The notes beneath the pieces were generated by a model, which did not search any database, was not told the DNA's origin, and saw nothing but the letters and a program-made list of their open reading frames with translations. 64,000 nt of DNA from Microcoleus sp036704825 (lineage in GTDB: Bacteria > Cyanobacteriota > Cyanobacteriia > Cyanobacteriales > Microcoleaceae). A program made the translations under genes and the position numbers. Positions 7,731-17,113 of this stretch are shown in pieces. The stretch spans positions 1 through 64,000 of the forward strand of contig JAUBSN010000031.1 in the NCBI GenBank assembly GCA_036704825.1, written 5' to 3'. Numbering within the stretch: the first letter of the stretch is position 1; each line of letters begins with the position of its first letter.

Positions 7731-9791
7731 GTGACCTACGAACCCCTGCATCACAAATATCGCCCTCAGACATTTGCCGAATTAGTCGGTCAAGAGGCGA
7801 TCGCCCAAACCCTTACCAGCGCCATCCTACAAGAGCGCATAGCACCAGCATATCTATTCACCGGCCCCAGAGGCACAGGTAAAACCTCCAGTGCCAGAAT
7901 TTTCGCCAAATCCCTCAACTGTATTTCTACGGTTGCCCCCACCCCCACACCCTGTGGCAAATGCAACGTTTGCCAAGAAATTGCCCGAGGTTCCACACTA
8001 GATGTCATCGAAATAGACGCCGCCAGCAACACGGGAGTAGATAACATTCGCGATTTGATCGAACGAGCTCAATTTGCTCCCGTACAGTGCCGCTATAAAG
8101 TATATGTAATAGACGAAGTTCATATGCTCAGCAACCAGGCATTTAATGCCTTATTAAAAACCTTAGAAGAACCACCAGACCGCGTTGTATTCGTCCTCGC
8201 CACAACCGATCCACAAAGAGTATTACCAACTATTATTTCTCGATGCCAAAAGTTCGACTTTCGCCGCATCCCCCTCGAAGCAATGATTGCTCACTTGCAC
8301 AAAATTGCCAAATTAGAAAATATCAATATTGCCAGCGATGCAGTACAAATGGTTGCTCAAATTGCCCAAGGTGGTCTGCGAGATGCCGAAAGTTTGCTCG
8401 ACCAACTGAGCTTATTTCAGGGGGAAGTAACTGTCGAAAAAGTTTGGGATTTAGTCGGAGCCGTCCCAGAAAATGACTTAATGGATTTGCTGCAAGCTAT
8501 TAAAAATGATAAGCCTACAGCATTAATAGACATGACCCGCCACCTCATGGATCGCGGTCGGGAACCGCTAATCGTGCTGCAAAGTCTCGCGAGCTTTTAC
8601 CGAGATTTGCTAATAGCCAAAGCTGCACCAAAACGGTCAGATTTAGTAGCTTTAACCTCGGCAACTTGGGAAAAACTGGGGAATTTTGCCCGCGAGTGGG
8701 ATGCCGAGTTGATTTTGGCAGGTCAGAAACATTTGCAAACCCACGAAGTGCAAATTAAAAATACTACTCAGCCGCGTTTGTGGCTGGAAGTAACGCTGTT
8801 GGGATTGTTGCCCTCAGCAATTAGAACTCAGCACCAAACAACAAGCGAACCAGCGAAAAATGTTGCTCAACCACCACAAAATCACCCCCCCCAGCCCCCC
8901 CTTGCTAAGGGGGGGAGTCAGATATCTAATATTGAACCGCCTCCCGCTGCCAAACCTCAAAATCCTCCACCGACTTCGCAGCCTGTGGCTAATCGAACAG
9001 ATAGCCCACCTCCTGCTGCGATTCCCGCACCTGTACCAACTCCTGAAACGACTCAAACAAATTATTCACCGACTAATTCAGGCGATGAAATCGATTTAAA
9101 TCGAGTGTGGGAACAGGTACTTGACCGCGTGCGGCCGCATGGCACTCAATCGCTGCTTCGCCAACACGGACAGCTAGTAATTTTTAGCAATAATACTGCT
9201 CATGTTAAGATTAGTTCCCAGCCGTTGCTCAATATGGTTAAAGACAAAGTAGCTAATATTGAAGAAGCTTTTTTGCAAATTTTTAACCGTCGAGTAACAG
9301 TAAAAGTGGGCTTGACAAATCCCGCTGAAACTAATAGTTCCCGCGCCAAGGATTTGCCAACTTCTAACGGACGTGTTGGCGAAAATTCTAGGAATTCTCA
9401 TCCTGTGAGTGATGCCGGCCAACAGGTGCAAAACTCGGCGGATGCTGAGATTACAGATGATTTTTTGGGGAAGGGTGGAGAAGAACAAAAACACCCGCCT
9501 GCGCCTGAAAATACCGCCGTTAATGTGCCGGCAATTTCCGAATCGCGATCGCCCACAAACGTTTCTACAGACTCTCAAAATGACTTTAACGCTCAGGCTG
9601 TAGCGGTACGTGATGACGCTCAATATGTCGCGAATACGGCTAGGAAGTTGGCTGATATGTTTGACGGGGAAGTAGTCGATTTGTCGGATGACTTGGAGAT
9701 TTGGGAGTCGGAAACTTTTAGATTGGAATCTGAACCGGATTTTTCCGAGTTATCTTCTGAGTTAGGTGAGGATGATTTTATAGATTGGTAA
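7731..9791 (+). CDS. dnaX: DNA polymerase III subunit gamma/tau
   Basis: Clamp-loader ATPase of the replisome. Order in the 686-aa protein: AAA+ domain with Walker A GPRGTGKTSSARIF, a Cys4 zinc module (CIS...CGKCNVC), DEVHMLSNQAFNALLKTLEEPP as Walker B region, sensor 1 ATTDPQ, the clamp-loader lid and collar (to about residue 360), then a Pro/Gln/Ser-rich linker and a tau-type C-terminal part. The start is GTG at 7731, giving TYEPLHHKYRP, the normal DnaX N-terminus. There is no intein, although some cyanobacterial dnaX genes carry one. The linker contains a C/G-run hairpin (8885-8915) that adds PPQPPLAKGG to the protein. Confidence 0.96.
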   Translation: MTYEPLHHKYRPQTFAELVGQEAIAQTLTSAILQERIAPAYLFTGPRGTGKTSSARIFAKSLNCISTVAPTPTPCGKCNVCQEIARGSTLDVIEIDAASNTGVDNIRDLIERAQFAPVQCRYKVYVIDEVHMLSNQAFNALLKTLEEPPDRVVFVLATTDPQRVLPTIISRCQKFDFRRIPLEAMIAHLHKIAKLENINIASDAVQMVAQIAQGGLRDAESLLDQLSLFQGEVTVEKVWDLVGAVPENDLMDLLQAIKNDKPTALIDMTRHLMDRGREPLIVLQSLASFYRDLLIAKAAPKRSDLVALTSATWEKLGNFAREWDAELILAGQKHLQTHEVQIKNTTQPRLWLEVTLLGLLPSAIRTQHQTTSEPAKNVAQPPQNHPPQPPLAKGGSQISNIEPPPAAKPQNPPPTSQPVANRTDSPPPAAIPAPVPTPETTQTNYSPTNSGDEIDLNRVWEQVLDRVRPHGTQSLLRQHGQLVIFSNNTAHVKISSQPLLNMVKDKVANIEEAFLQIFNRRVTVKVGLTNPAETNSSRAKDLPTSNGRVGENSRNSHPVSDAGQQVQNSADAEITDDFLGKGGEEQKHPPAPENTAVNVPAISESRSPTNVSTDSQNDFNAQAVAVRDDAQYVANTARKLADMFDGEVVDLSDDLEIWESETFRLESEPDFSELSSELGEDDFIDW
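8885..8915. repeat. C-run/G-run hairpin repeat inside dnaX
   Basis: C8 at 8885-8892, AG, C7 at 8895-8901, TTGCTAA, then G7 at 8909-8915. The last two runs fold as a 9-bp hairpin (CCCCCCCTT / AAGGGGGGG) with a three-base loop. This looks like the dispersed cyanobacterial C/G palindrome, usually intergenic, but here it is read in frame as PPQPPLAKGG at about residues 386-395. Confidence 0.8.
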
Positions 9792-9810
9792 GTAGAGCGC
9801 TAAAAAATAA

Positions 9811-9875
9811 CCGAGAAACCCGGTTTTTGTAGTAGGGGCGTTGCTAAGAGCGGCCGCCCTTCCAGGTTTCTTAAT
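9811..9875. terminator. Nested hairpins between convergent dnaX and clpX
   Basis: AGAAACC at 9814-9820 pairs with GGTTTCT at 9865-9871, enclosing an inner GGGCG/CGCCC stem. The outer part is one of the AAACCCGGTTT-type repeats seen elsewhere in the window (25505, 56980). It lies between the 3' ends of dnaX and clpX, so it may stop transcription from both sides; this is inferred from structure only. Confidence 0.4.
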
Positions 9876-9930
9876 ATCCTAAAAGTTTTAGGTTGCATTA
9901 GAGTCACCTAGTGATTGTGAATATCTACTT

Positions 9931-11274
9931 TTAAGCTGACTCTGGCTTAGGTAAAGAAGACGGAAGTACCAACAACTCAGCGGTCGATCGCTTCTCGACC
10001 ATTTCCTTAGTAATCGTACACCGGGCGACATCCTTGCGCGACGGCAACTCGTACATCACATCCAACATCAATTCTTCGACAATTCCCCGCAGCGCCCGGG
10101 CTCCTGTTTTGCGGCGGTATGCTTCCTGGGCTATCGCCCGAATCGCATCCGGCTTAAAGTCCAACTGCACGTTATCCATCTTCAGCAGCTTTTGATACTG
10201 CTTAACCAAAGCATTGCGCGGTTGAGTCAAAATCGCCATCAGCGTTTCCTCATCCAGCGGTTCCAACACCGCCGCCACCGGCACCCGCCCGATAAACTCA
10301 GGAATCATCCCAAACTTCACCAAATCATCCGGTTCCAGTTGCTTGAGAACGTCAGCGGCCCGCTTTTCCTTCGGCACAGCTTCTCCGGGCTGAATAAAAC
10401 CCATTGACTTTTTGCCCGTTCTCTGCTCTATCACTTTTTCCAAACCGACAAAAGCACCGCCGCAGATAAACATGATATTGCTGGTATCAATTTGGATGCA
10501 GTCTTGGTAGGGATGCTTGCGGCCGCCTTGAGGAGGTACATTGGCGATCGTCCCCTCCAGCATTTTCAGCAGCGCCTGCTGCACGCCTTCACCCGACACA
10601 TCCCGCGTAATCGAAGGATTTTCGCTCTTGCGGGCAATTTTGTCAATTTCATCAATATAAATAATTCCGCGCTGCGCCTCTTCCACGTCCATATCTGCTA
10701 CTTGCAGCAGCCGCAGCAAAATATTTTCCACATCTTCCCCGACATAGCCCGCTTCCGTCAGCGTCGTCGCGTCAGCCACCGCAAACGGCACGTCCAGCAT
10801 ATCCGCCAAAGTCTGAGCCAGCAGAGTTTTTCCGCAGCCCGTCGGGCCGATTAACAAAATATTCGATTTTTGCAGTTCTACTTCTTCCGGCGGGTGCTTG
10901 CCGCTATTTTTGGCATGGATAAAGCTCAGGCGCTTGTAGTGGTTGTAAACTGCCACCGAGAGCACCTTTTTCGCCTCATTTTGCCCGATCGCGTTTTCGT
11001 CGAGGTAATTTTTAATTTCCCTCGGCTTCGGAATTTGGCTCATCAACATACTTTTGCCCGAAGTAGCGCGGCGCTTTTGCGTCGTTTCCGGCTTCGGGGC
11101 CACCGCCGCTGCAGGCACTGCACTCGAATCAAACAACTCCTCATCTAAAATTTCATTGCACAAGTCAACGCATTCGTCGCAGATATACACCCCGGGCCCT
11201 GCGATCAACTTGCGTACTTGCTCTTGAGACTTGCCACAAAACGAACATTTTAGATGGGAGTCGTACTTAGACAT
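9931..11274 (-). CDS. clpX: ATP-dependent Clp protease ATP-binding subunit ClpX
   Basis: AAA+ unfoldase that feeds tagged substrates to ClpP. The 447-aa protein has the N-terminal zinc-binding domain (CSFCGKSQ ... CDECVDLC), Walker A GPTGCGKTLLAQTLA, Walker B IIYIDEIDKIAR, a pore-loop GYVGEDVE, the RKSENPSITRDVSGEGVQQALL segment, the IGF-like loop region and the ClpX C-terminal domain ending in a typical TGARALRGIVEELMLDVMYELPS stretch. Length is normal with a slightly long linker after the zinc domain. It lies 9 bases after clpP on the same strand, so the two are almost certainly co-transcribed. Confidence 0.97.
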   Translation of the reverse strand: MSKYDSHLKCSFCGKSQEQVRKLIAGPGVYICDECVDLCNEILDEELFDSSAVPAAAVAPKPETTQKRRATSGKSMLMSQIPKPREIKNYLDENAIGQNEAKKVLSVAVYNHYKRLSFIHAKNSGKHPPEEVELQKSNILLIGPTGCGKTLLAQTLADMLDVPFAVADATTLTEAGYVGEDVENILLRLLQVADMDVEEAQRGIIYIDEIDKIARKSENPSITRDVSGEGVQQALLKMLEGTIANVPPQGGRKHPYQDCIQIDTSNIMFICGGAFVGLEKVIEQRTGKKSMGFIQPGEAVPKEKRAADVLKQLEPDDLVKFGMIPEFIGRVPVAAVLEPLDEETLMAILTQPRNALVKQYQKLLKMDNVQLDFKPDAIRAIAQEAYRRKTGARALRGIVEELMLDVMYELPSRKDVARCTITKEMVEKRSTAELLVLPSSLPKPESA

Positions 11275-11283
11275 AACAGCCTC

Positions 11284-11973
11284 TTAATTCAGTGCAGTGA
11301 CATTCTCTCCCGCCGCCGGAAGGTTTTCCCTTTCGATAACTCGATCGACCAAACCGTAATTTTTGGCTTCCTCGGCTGACATAAAGAAGTCGCGCTCTGT
11401 ATCCGCCTCTAATTTCTCGATCGGTTGACCCGTGTGGTGCGCTAGCAGTTGATTCAGCTTACGCTTATGATAAAGGATTTCTTTGGCTTGAATCTCAATA
11501 TCAACTGCTTGACCTTGAGCACCTCCAAGCGGCTGGTGAATCATTATTCGGGAACTCGGAAGAGACATCCGCTTACCGCGGGCTCCTGCTGTCAGCAGAA
11601 ATGCGCCCATACTCGCAGCCAAACCGTAACAAATCGTCACCACATCCGGGCGGATTTGCTGCATTGTGTCATAAATTGCCATGCCGGCCGTCACCGAGCC
11701 GCCGGGGGAATTTATGTACATTTGGACATCTTTTTCTGGGTCTTCGGCATCTAGATACAATAGCTGAGCCACTATCGAGTCAGCAACTTCGTCGGTTACG
11801 GGAGTTCCTAAAAACACAATTCGTTCCCGCAGCAAGCGCGAGTAAATGTCAAAAGCCCGCTCGCCCATCCCCGACTGTTCTAGTACCATCGGCACTACAT
11901 TGCTGGGGCTGGAACTGACATCAAAATCGTTATAGCTTGTAATTAGGTAATTGGAAGATTGAGATACAACCAT
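11284..11973 (-). CDS. clpP: ATP-dependent Clp protease proteolytic subunit
   Basis: Serine peptidase that forms the tetradecameric ClpP chamber. The catalytic Ser lies in YGLAASMGAFLL, the His in RIMIHQPLGG and the Asp further on in the AEEAKNYGLVD region's usual context. The frame is open to a TTG at 12000, but the ATG at 11973 (VVSQSSNYL) is better; a later in-frame ATG at 11889 (VLEQSGMGERAFD) would give the classical short N-terminus, so the start stays uncertain. The position between tig and clpX matches the cyanobacterial clpP2-clpX locus; numbering among paralogues is inference. The product partners with the adjacent ClpX. Confidence 0.95.
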   Translation of the reverse strand: MVVSQSSNYLITSYNDFDVSSSPSNVVPMVLEQSGMGERAFDIYSRLLRERIVFLGTPVTDEVADSIVAQLLYLDAEDPEKDVQMYINSPGGSVTAGMAIYDTMQQIRPDVVTICYGLAASMGAFLLTAGARGKRMSLPSSRIMIHQPLGGAQGQAVDIEIQAKEILYHKRKLNQLLAHHTGQPIEKLEADTERDFFMSAEEAKNYGLVDRVIERENLPAAGENVTALN

Positions 11974-12227
11974 AAGACACCAGTCAAGGATTTGAGACAA
12001 TTTGCTGCTGCTGATGAAAGCTTTAAATTAAGCCGCCAGCTTTTAACTATTATGCCTCTTCTGAACAGATATCGGGGGGAATGGGGAGTTTTGAGTTCTG
12101 AAATTGCTTTCTGCGCTGGGCGCAACGCTGGAGTGACTCGCAAGGATCGCGGGGTGAATGAGTTAAAATACTCACTTGAAAATCATCGCTGCTTCTAGCG
12201 GACACCCCGAGCTTTTAATAAGGATCG

Positions 12228-12265
12228 GGCGCACCCGCAGCTTGTAGTTAAGGATCGGGTGCGCC
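12228..12265. terminator. 9-bp inverted repeat between tig and clpP
   Basis: GGCGCACCC at 12228-12236 pairs exactly with GGGTGCGCC at 12257-12265 (20-base loop); the arms are embedded in a direct repeat of AAGGATCGGG. Downstream on the minus strand follows TTATTAAAAG, a weak T-rich tract. It could end or attenuate transcription coming from tig before clpP-clpX. The whole 11974-12321 spacer otherwise shows no gene. Confidence 0.45.
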
Positions 12266-12321
12266 GTTAAAATCACGGTTGATTTAATGTCCCCAATTAA
12301 GACATTTGAACGCATTAAGTT

Positions 12322-13737
12322 CTATTCTTCGCCTACGACTTCCACTTCAACGCTCGTGGCTGCTTCTGCTGAATCTTCAGCGTCCGATTCTTCTGATTCT
12401 TCTGCTGCAGGAGTCAGAGAGCCTTCAGGTACGAGTTCGATTGTCCCTTTTTCTTCCAACCATTTCAGGGTTTTTTGTTTGAGCAAGTCTTCTGCTACAA
12501 ATTCCTGCAACCTTTGGGGGTCAAAATCTCCTCTGGGAAACTGCTTTCTGATTTTTGCTACTTCTGCTGCTACTTCTGCTGGTTCAACAGATAAGGATTC
12601 CAGCTTGGCTACTTCTGCCAGAGCTAAATTCTGCTTGAGGCGATCGACTGCTTCCGGGCGCGAGCGTTCCCGCATCGGGCCCATATTTTCTTCCGTAAAC
12701 AGTTGGTTGATATCTATGCCGTAATTTTTCAATTGGGCGGCTTGTTGATTCAGCAAATAATCGATTTCGCGATCGACCATTGTTTCGGGAATTTCGACTT
12801 CTATTAGCTGCGCGAGTGCTGCTGATATAGCTTTTTCCTTATTAGCTGATGTCTTGTTTTCTTGGTCTGCTTTAAACCTAGTTTCGAGCGATTGGCGCAG
12901 TTCTGCTAAAGTTTCAAACTCGCTGACTTCTTGGGCGAAGTCGTCGTCCAACTCCGGCAATTCTTTTTCCTTAAGTTCTTTGAGGGTAATCGTAAATACT
13001 GCCGGTTTTCCTGCCAGTTCTTCACTGCTATATTCATCGGGGAACTGCACGGAAACTTCTCTAGTTTCTCCCGGATTCATCCCGATCATGCCTTGGATAA
13101 AGCCCGGTACAAACTGATTTTCCGACAACTCAACTTGGAAGTCTTCTGCTTGGCCACCGGGAATTTCTGCAGGAGTTTCGCCTTCAGGGGCTTCGGCAAA
13201 TCTACCGGAGAAATCAACCAAAGCTATGTCTCCCAACTGAGCCGGCCGACCTTCTACGGGGATTAAAGTAGCTTTGTCCGATCGATATTTTGCCAGTACC
13301 TCATCTACCTGAGCCTCATCATACTTAGCTTCTTCTGCTTGAAGCTGCAAACCTGTGTACTGACCGAGTTTCACTTCTGGTTGTACGTCAACCTTCGCCG
13401 AAAAAATCAGAGGCTGTTCTGGATCGAACTTCTCTAATAATTCTTCAAACTCGGTGCGAAGTTCAAAACTTCCAATTGCGGCAATTTTCTCTTGTTCGAG
13501 GGCTTTTTGCAGGGAATCATTAATCAAATTTTCCAAAGCCGTCGCCTTCAAGCGAGTCTGACCTAGGCGCTGCAGCAAAACTTGACGGGGAACTTTGCCT
13601 TTGCGGAACCCAGGAATATTCACCTCGCGAGCAAATTGTTTAATTACTTGCTCGTAAGCTTGTTTTGACTTTTCTGACGGTACTTCGATTTCCAGACCAA
13701 TTTGGCTAGCTGGAAGTTTTTCCTGGGTTACTTTCAT
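12322..13737 (-). CDS. tig: Trigger factor (ribosome-associated chaperone and peptidyl-prolyl isomerase)
   Basis: Binds the ribosomal exit tunnel and shields nascent chains. The 471-aa protein shows the N-terminal ribosome-binding domain with the GFRKGKVPRQVL signature (residues 43-54), the FKBP-like PPIase domain (about 160-250, LGDIALVDFSGRF), and the helical C-terminal chaperone domain. An acidic Glu/Ser/Ala-rich tail closes the protein, as common in this family. It is the first gene of the tig-clpP-clpX cluster conserved in many bacteria, and links folding with degradation. The start at 13737 gives the standard MKVTQEKLPASQ N-terminus. Confidence 0.96.
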   Translation of the reverse strand: MKVTQEKLPASQIGLEIEVPSEKSKQAYEQVIKQFAREVNIPGFRKGKVPRQVLLQRLGQTRLKATALENLINDSLQKALEQEKIAAIGSFELRTEFEELLEKFDPEQPLIFSAKVDVQPEVKLGQYTGLQLQAEEAKYDEAQVDEVLAKYRSDKATLIPVEGRPAQLGDIALVDFSGRFAEAPEGETPAEIPGGQAEDFQVELSENQFVPGFIQGMIGMNPGETREVSVQFPDEYSSEELAGKPAVFTITLKELKEKELPELDDDFAQEVSEFETLAELRQSLETRFKADQENKTSANKEKAISAALAQLIEVEIPETMVDREIDYLLNQQAAQLKNYGIDINQLFTEENMGPMRERSRPEAVDRLKQNLALAEVAKLESLSVEPAEVAAEVAKIRKQFPRGDFDPQRLQEFVAEDLLKQKTLKWLEEKGTIELVPEGSLTPAAEESEESDAEDSAEAATSVEVEVVGEE

Positions 13738-13767
13738 CGGCTTTTTTGATATTTAACAATAGTGTAT

Positions 13768-14215
13768 TGACACTCCCTGTCCTTTAGGTCAGGGATTCTT
13801 TATTCAGCGACTGACCTTAAAATGTTGCGTCCTTTCGGCAATCCTCAAACTTTTTAACCGTAGAAATCCTACCAATTAACGAGCCTGATTCGCAGTCATC
13901 CCCGATGGTCTATCTCCAAAAGCGTACTAGGATATTTACCTAGAGTTCGGGTATGCCCTACCCTACTTAACAAGACTAAATAGTTTGTTTCTCTGGTTAA
14001 AGGAACTGTGTTAAGCCCCTAGCTGTTTATAGAGTTTTCGCCGCTCTTTGTCCCCCGGTTTACGCGCCAAAGTGTGTCGTCAACTGTTTTTATGCACTTG
14101 AGGCGCAGGAGTTTAACCTTGACTGCTGTAGTATACTAGAAATTTCCTGACTTTTAGGAAGGGATTTAAGAAATTAAAGCCGTCCTAGAAGGACAGGGTT
14201 TTAGACCCAATTTCC
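13768..14215 (-). mobile_element. Relic of an IS200/IS605-type (TnpB-associated) element without transposase
   Basis: The stretch begins with a hairpin at 13774-13793 (CCCTGTCC, TTTA loop, GGTCAGGG; one T-T mismatch) and ends with a GTCCT-AGA-AGGAC hairpin at about 14181-14193, followed by a G-run and TTTTAGACCC. This is the layout I remember for cyanobacterial IS605-family ends. The 390 bases between have no tnpA or tnpB. Read on the minus strand, the part nearest 13768 corresponds in position to the right end, where TnpB elements encode their omega RNA. So it may be an internal-deletion derivative that could be mobilised in trans, or a dead remnant. Family placement is from pattern memory, not a search. 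Confidence 0.5.
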
Positions 14216-14771
14216 TTGATAAAATACATACAAATCTGACTTTGCCTGCATTTTAATTTTGTTACGCTTTGACTCGTAAGGGCACAACTACAACACCTTT
14301 ACCGGATGAGACTGTAAGTCATTGCCGGCTACTTTTTTGGCTCTTGCCAAATAGTTTTGGTTTGAGGATATTAGCTTTTGCTGCTAGGAATGTGGAGGTT
14401 AAGTCCACTAATTGCCGATGCACCATAACACATATCGCCCTGTGATGTCAATCTTGCCGGCCTCTACGGCTACTTAAAGTCAATAGATGCGCCTGCGAAA
14501 ATGCAGATATATCGCAAAACTTAACCGGATGCGGATTGGGCGCGGGGCGATCGCGAGGGCAACGCTTACGGCAAAAGATGCTAAACTGGCATTGGGAACG
14601 ATCGCACGGATCAATCGGGAAGTTCGATCGCCCTTTTAGGTTAACTGCACCGTGGCCATCCTCTCATGCTCCTGATGTCGCATAACATTAATTAAGTTTG
14701 ATATTGAGAATTGCAGTTATTTAAATTTTTGATTTCGATCGTTTAGACTTTAATTTGTGGAGGAAACTAAT
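14216..14771. other. Intergenic region upstream of asd
   Basis: About 550 bases with no gene that I can support. It contains HIP1-related GCGATCGC motifs around 14546 and an AT-rich stretch at 14690-14756, where the asd promoter is expected. No clear -35/-10 pair was found by eye. Confidence 0.5.
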
Positions 14772-15815
14772 TTGTCTCAATCCTATCGAGTTGCCATTTT
14801 AGGAGCCACCGGCGCAGTCGGGGCAGAGTTGCTAGAACTATTGCACAGCAGGAGTTTTCCGATTTCTAACTTGAAGCTGCTGGCTTCGGAACGTTCAGCA
14901 GGCACTACCTTGCCTTTTGGCGGCGAGATGCTGCCGGTCGAAGCAGTTTCGGCGCGATCGTTTGATAATGTAGATCTGGTGCTCGCCTCTGCAGGCGGCT
15001 CTACTTCTAAGTTATGGGCTCCGCAAGCGGTGGCAGCCGGGGCAGTGGTAATCGACAATTCTAGCGCTTTCCGCATGGATGCGACGGTACCGCTAGTGGT
15101 TCCCGAAGTCAATCCCCAAGCTGCTGCGGCTCACCGAGGTATAATTGCTAATCCCAACTGCACCACAATTTTGATGGCAGTTGCCGTTTGGCCGCTGCAC
15201 AAAGTTAAGCCGGTACAGCGCATAGTTGTAGCGACTTACCAGTCTGCCAGCGGGGCGGGGGCGAGGGCGATGGAGGAAATGAAAGCTCAAGCAAGAGCAA
15301 TTTTGGCGGGGGAAACTCCCAAAACAGATATATTTCCCTACCCCTTAGCATTTAATTTGTTTCCGCACAACACCCCGATTAACGATTTGGGGTATTGTGA
15401 AGAAGAGATGAAAATGGTAAACGAAACTCGGAAAATATTTGGTACGGACGAGATTAAAATTACGGCAACTTGCGTGCGGGTTCCCGTACTCCGCGCTCAT
15501 TCGGAAGCGATTAATCTAGAGTTTGCAGAGCCTTTGAGCCCGATCGAGGCCAGGGAAATCTTAAAGCAGGCAAGCGGGGTTAAGCTGGTAGAAGACTGGC
15601 AAGCTAATTATTTCCCGATGCCTGCAGAAGCCAGCGGTAAGGATGAGGTGTTAGTCGGCAGGATTCGCCAAGATATTTCTCACCCCTGCGGGTTGGAGAT
15701 GTGGCTGTCTGGCGATCAAATCCGCAAAGGGGCTGCTTTAAATGCTGTGCAGATAGCTGAGTTGCTGGCCCAAAAAAATTTGTTGCGAACCCCAGTGGCG
15801 GCGGCTTCTAATTAG
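14772..15815 (+). CDS. asd: Aspartate-semialdehyde dehydrogenase
   Basis: Reduces aspartyl phosphate to aspartate semialdehyde with NADPH, the branch point to lysine/diaminopimelate and threonine/methionine. The protein has the N-terminal Rossmann GATGAVGAELLELL, the catalytic Cys in NPNCTTILM, the QSASGAGARAMEE segment and the substrate-binding RVPVLRAHSEA. The frame is open from a GTG at 14757, but GGAGG at 14759-14763 is an ideal ribosome-binding site for the TTG at 14772, which would give the normal N-terminus (SQSYRVAILG); I choose that TTG. dapA follows on the same strand, and thrC is nearby, so three enzymes of the aspartate pathway cluster loosely. Confidence 0.95.
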   Translation: MSQSYRVAILGATGAVGAELLELLHSRSFPISNLKLLASERSAGTTLPFGGEMLPVEAVSARSFDNVDLVLASAGGSTSKLWAPQAVAAGAVVIDNSSAFRMDATVPLVVPEVNPQAAAAHRGIIANPNCTTILMAVAVWPLHKVKPVQRIVVATYQSASGAGARAMEEMKAQARAILAGETPKTDIFPYPLAFNLFPHNTPINDLGYCEEEMKMVNETRKIFGTDEIKITATCVRVPVLRAHSEAINLEFAEPLSPIEAREILKQASGVKLVEDWQANYFPMPAEASGKDEVLVGRIRQDISHPCGLEMWLSGDQIRKGAALNAVQIAELLAQKNLLRTPVAAASN

Positions 15816-15922
15816 GGGGAACCCCGGCAATTTGGAAATTGAAATTGGGGATTTTAGATAAACCTTTGATCTGAAATCAAAAATTTAAAATCAAAAATCA
15901 ACAGTCTAAAATCGGAGAAAGT

Positions 15923-16846
15923 GTGGTAAAGTTTGGACGGGTTCTGACTGCAATGATTACGCCGTTTAAGGAAGACGGCAGCGTTAACTATGCGGTAGCA
16001 GAACAATTGGCAGTTCATTTAGCCGATCGCGGTACTGATAGCTTGGTAGTGTGCGGCACAACGGGCGAGTCTCCCACTATGACCTGGGATGAAGAGTACG
16101 AATTATTTCAGGTAGTACAAAAGGTGGTGGCCGGTAAGGCGTTGGTAATCGCAGGAGCCGGATCTAATTCTACTTCAGAAGCAGTCGCAGCTACGAAAAA
16201 AGCAGCTAAACTAGGGTTAGACGGTTGTTTGCAGGTGGTTCCTTATTACAACAAACCCCCGCAAGAAGGTTTGTACAATCATTTTCGGGCGATCGCGCAA
16301 TCTGCTCCAGAATTGCCTATAATGTTGTATAACATCCCCGGTCGCACCGGCCAAAATATGTTGCCGGAGACGGTGGCTCGATTGGCAGAAATCCCCAACA
16401 TTGTGGCAGTAAAAGAAGCAAGTGGCAACCTGGATCAAGCAAGTCAAATTCGGTGCTTGACATCCCCTGAATTTGCCATCTATTCTGGAGATGATTCCCT
16501 AACTTTGCCGATGTTGGCGGTAGGAGGATCTGGTGTAGTTAGCGTAGCCAGCCATCTGGTAGGAGAACAACTGCAACAGATGATAAAAGCTTTCGAGGCC
16601 GGTCAAGTTCAAGTCGCTACCCAGATTCACTTGCAACTTTTTGACCTGTTTAAAGCTCTTTTTCTCACCACAAATCCCATTCCGGTCAAGACAGCTCTTA
16701 AAATTCAAGGCTGGGATGTAGGCGGCATCCGTCCGCCCCTGTGCGATCCGCCCGTTGAGGTAACTCAAAAGTTAAAGGACGTACTGAGTCAGCTAGCAGC
16801 AGTATCAGCTAGCAAGAGGGGCGAGAACGAGTTTTCAGACAACTGA
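15923..16846 (+). CDS. dapA: 4-hydroxy-tetrahydrodipicolinate synthase
   Basis: Condenses pyruvate with aspartate semialdehyde, the first committed step of diaminopimelate and lysine synthesis. The 307-aa TIM barrel has the GTTGESPTMTWDEE phosphate-like loop, the catalytic Tyr in PYYNKPPQEGL region and IMLYNIPGRTG, and the Schiff-base Lys in VAVKEASGN. The start is GTG at 15923. It lies about 105 bases after asd, which supplies its substrate, and is probably co-transcribed with it. The C-terminal 15 residues are more variable, as is common. Confidence 0.95.
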   Translation: MVKFGRVLTAMITPFKEDGSVNYAVAEQLAVHLADRGTDSLVVCGTTGESPTMTWDEEYELFQVVQKVVAGKALVIAGAGSNSTSEAVAATKKAAKLGLDGCLQVVPYYNKPPQEGLYNHFRAIAQSAPELPIMLYNIPGRTGQNMLPETVARLAEIPNIVAVKEASGNLDQASQIRCLTSPEFAIYSGDDSLTLPMLAVGGSGVVSVASHLVGEQLQQMIKAFEAGQVQVATQIHLQLFDLFKALFLTTNPIPVKTALKIQGWDVGGIRPPLCDPPVEVTQKLKDVLSQLAAVSASKRGENEFSDN

Positions 16847-17040
16847 ATATTAGTTGTTATCAGTCATTAGTTCTGAGTCATCAGTCATTAGTAATTAAGT
16901 GTTAGTAAGTAGCTAACTCTCAAGGATTAAAGACTGAAGATAGAAGAATGAAGGCCCAAGACAACTGACTGTACGGGATAGTAAAACCCGCCAGGGATTT
17001 TTCCATAAATATTTGGAAAAATATCGCGCTACCAACGAAC

Positions 17041-17085
17041 AGCAGACGACAGACGACAGACGACAGACGACAGACAACAGACCAA
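17041..17085. repeat. Heptamer tandem repeat (CAGACGA)
   Basis: About five copies of CAGACGA with one CAGACAA, in the spacer before the RNase J gene. This spacer (16847-17113) also carries GTCATTAGT-type repeats at 16862-16895. Confidence 0.75.
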
Positions 17086-17113
17086 TAACAAAAATAACTA
17101 ACAAAGGATACGC

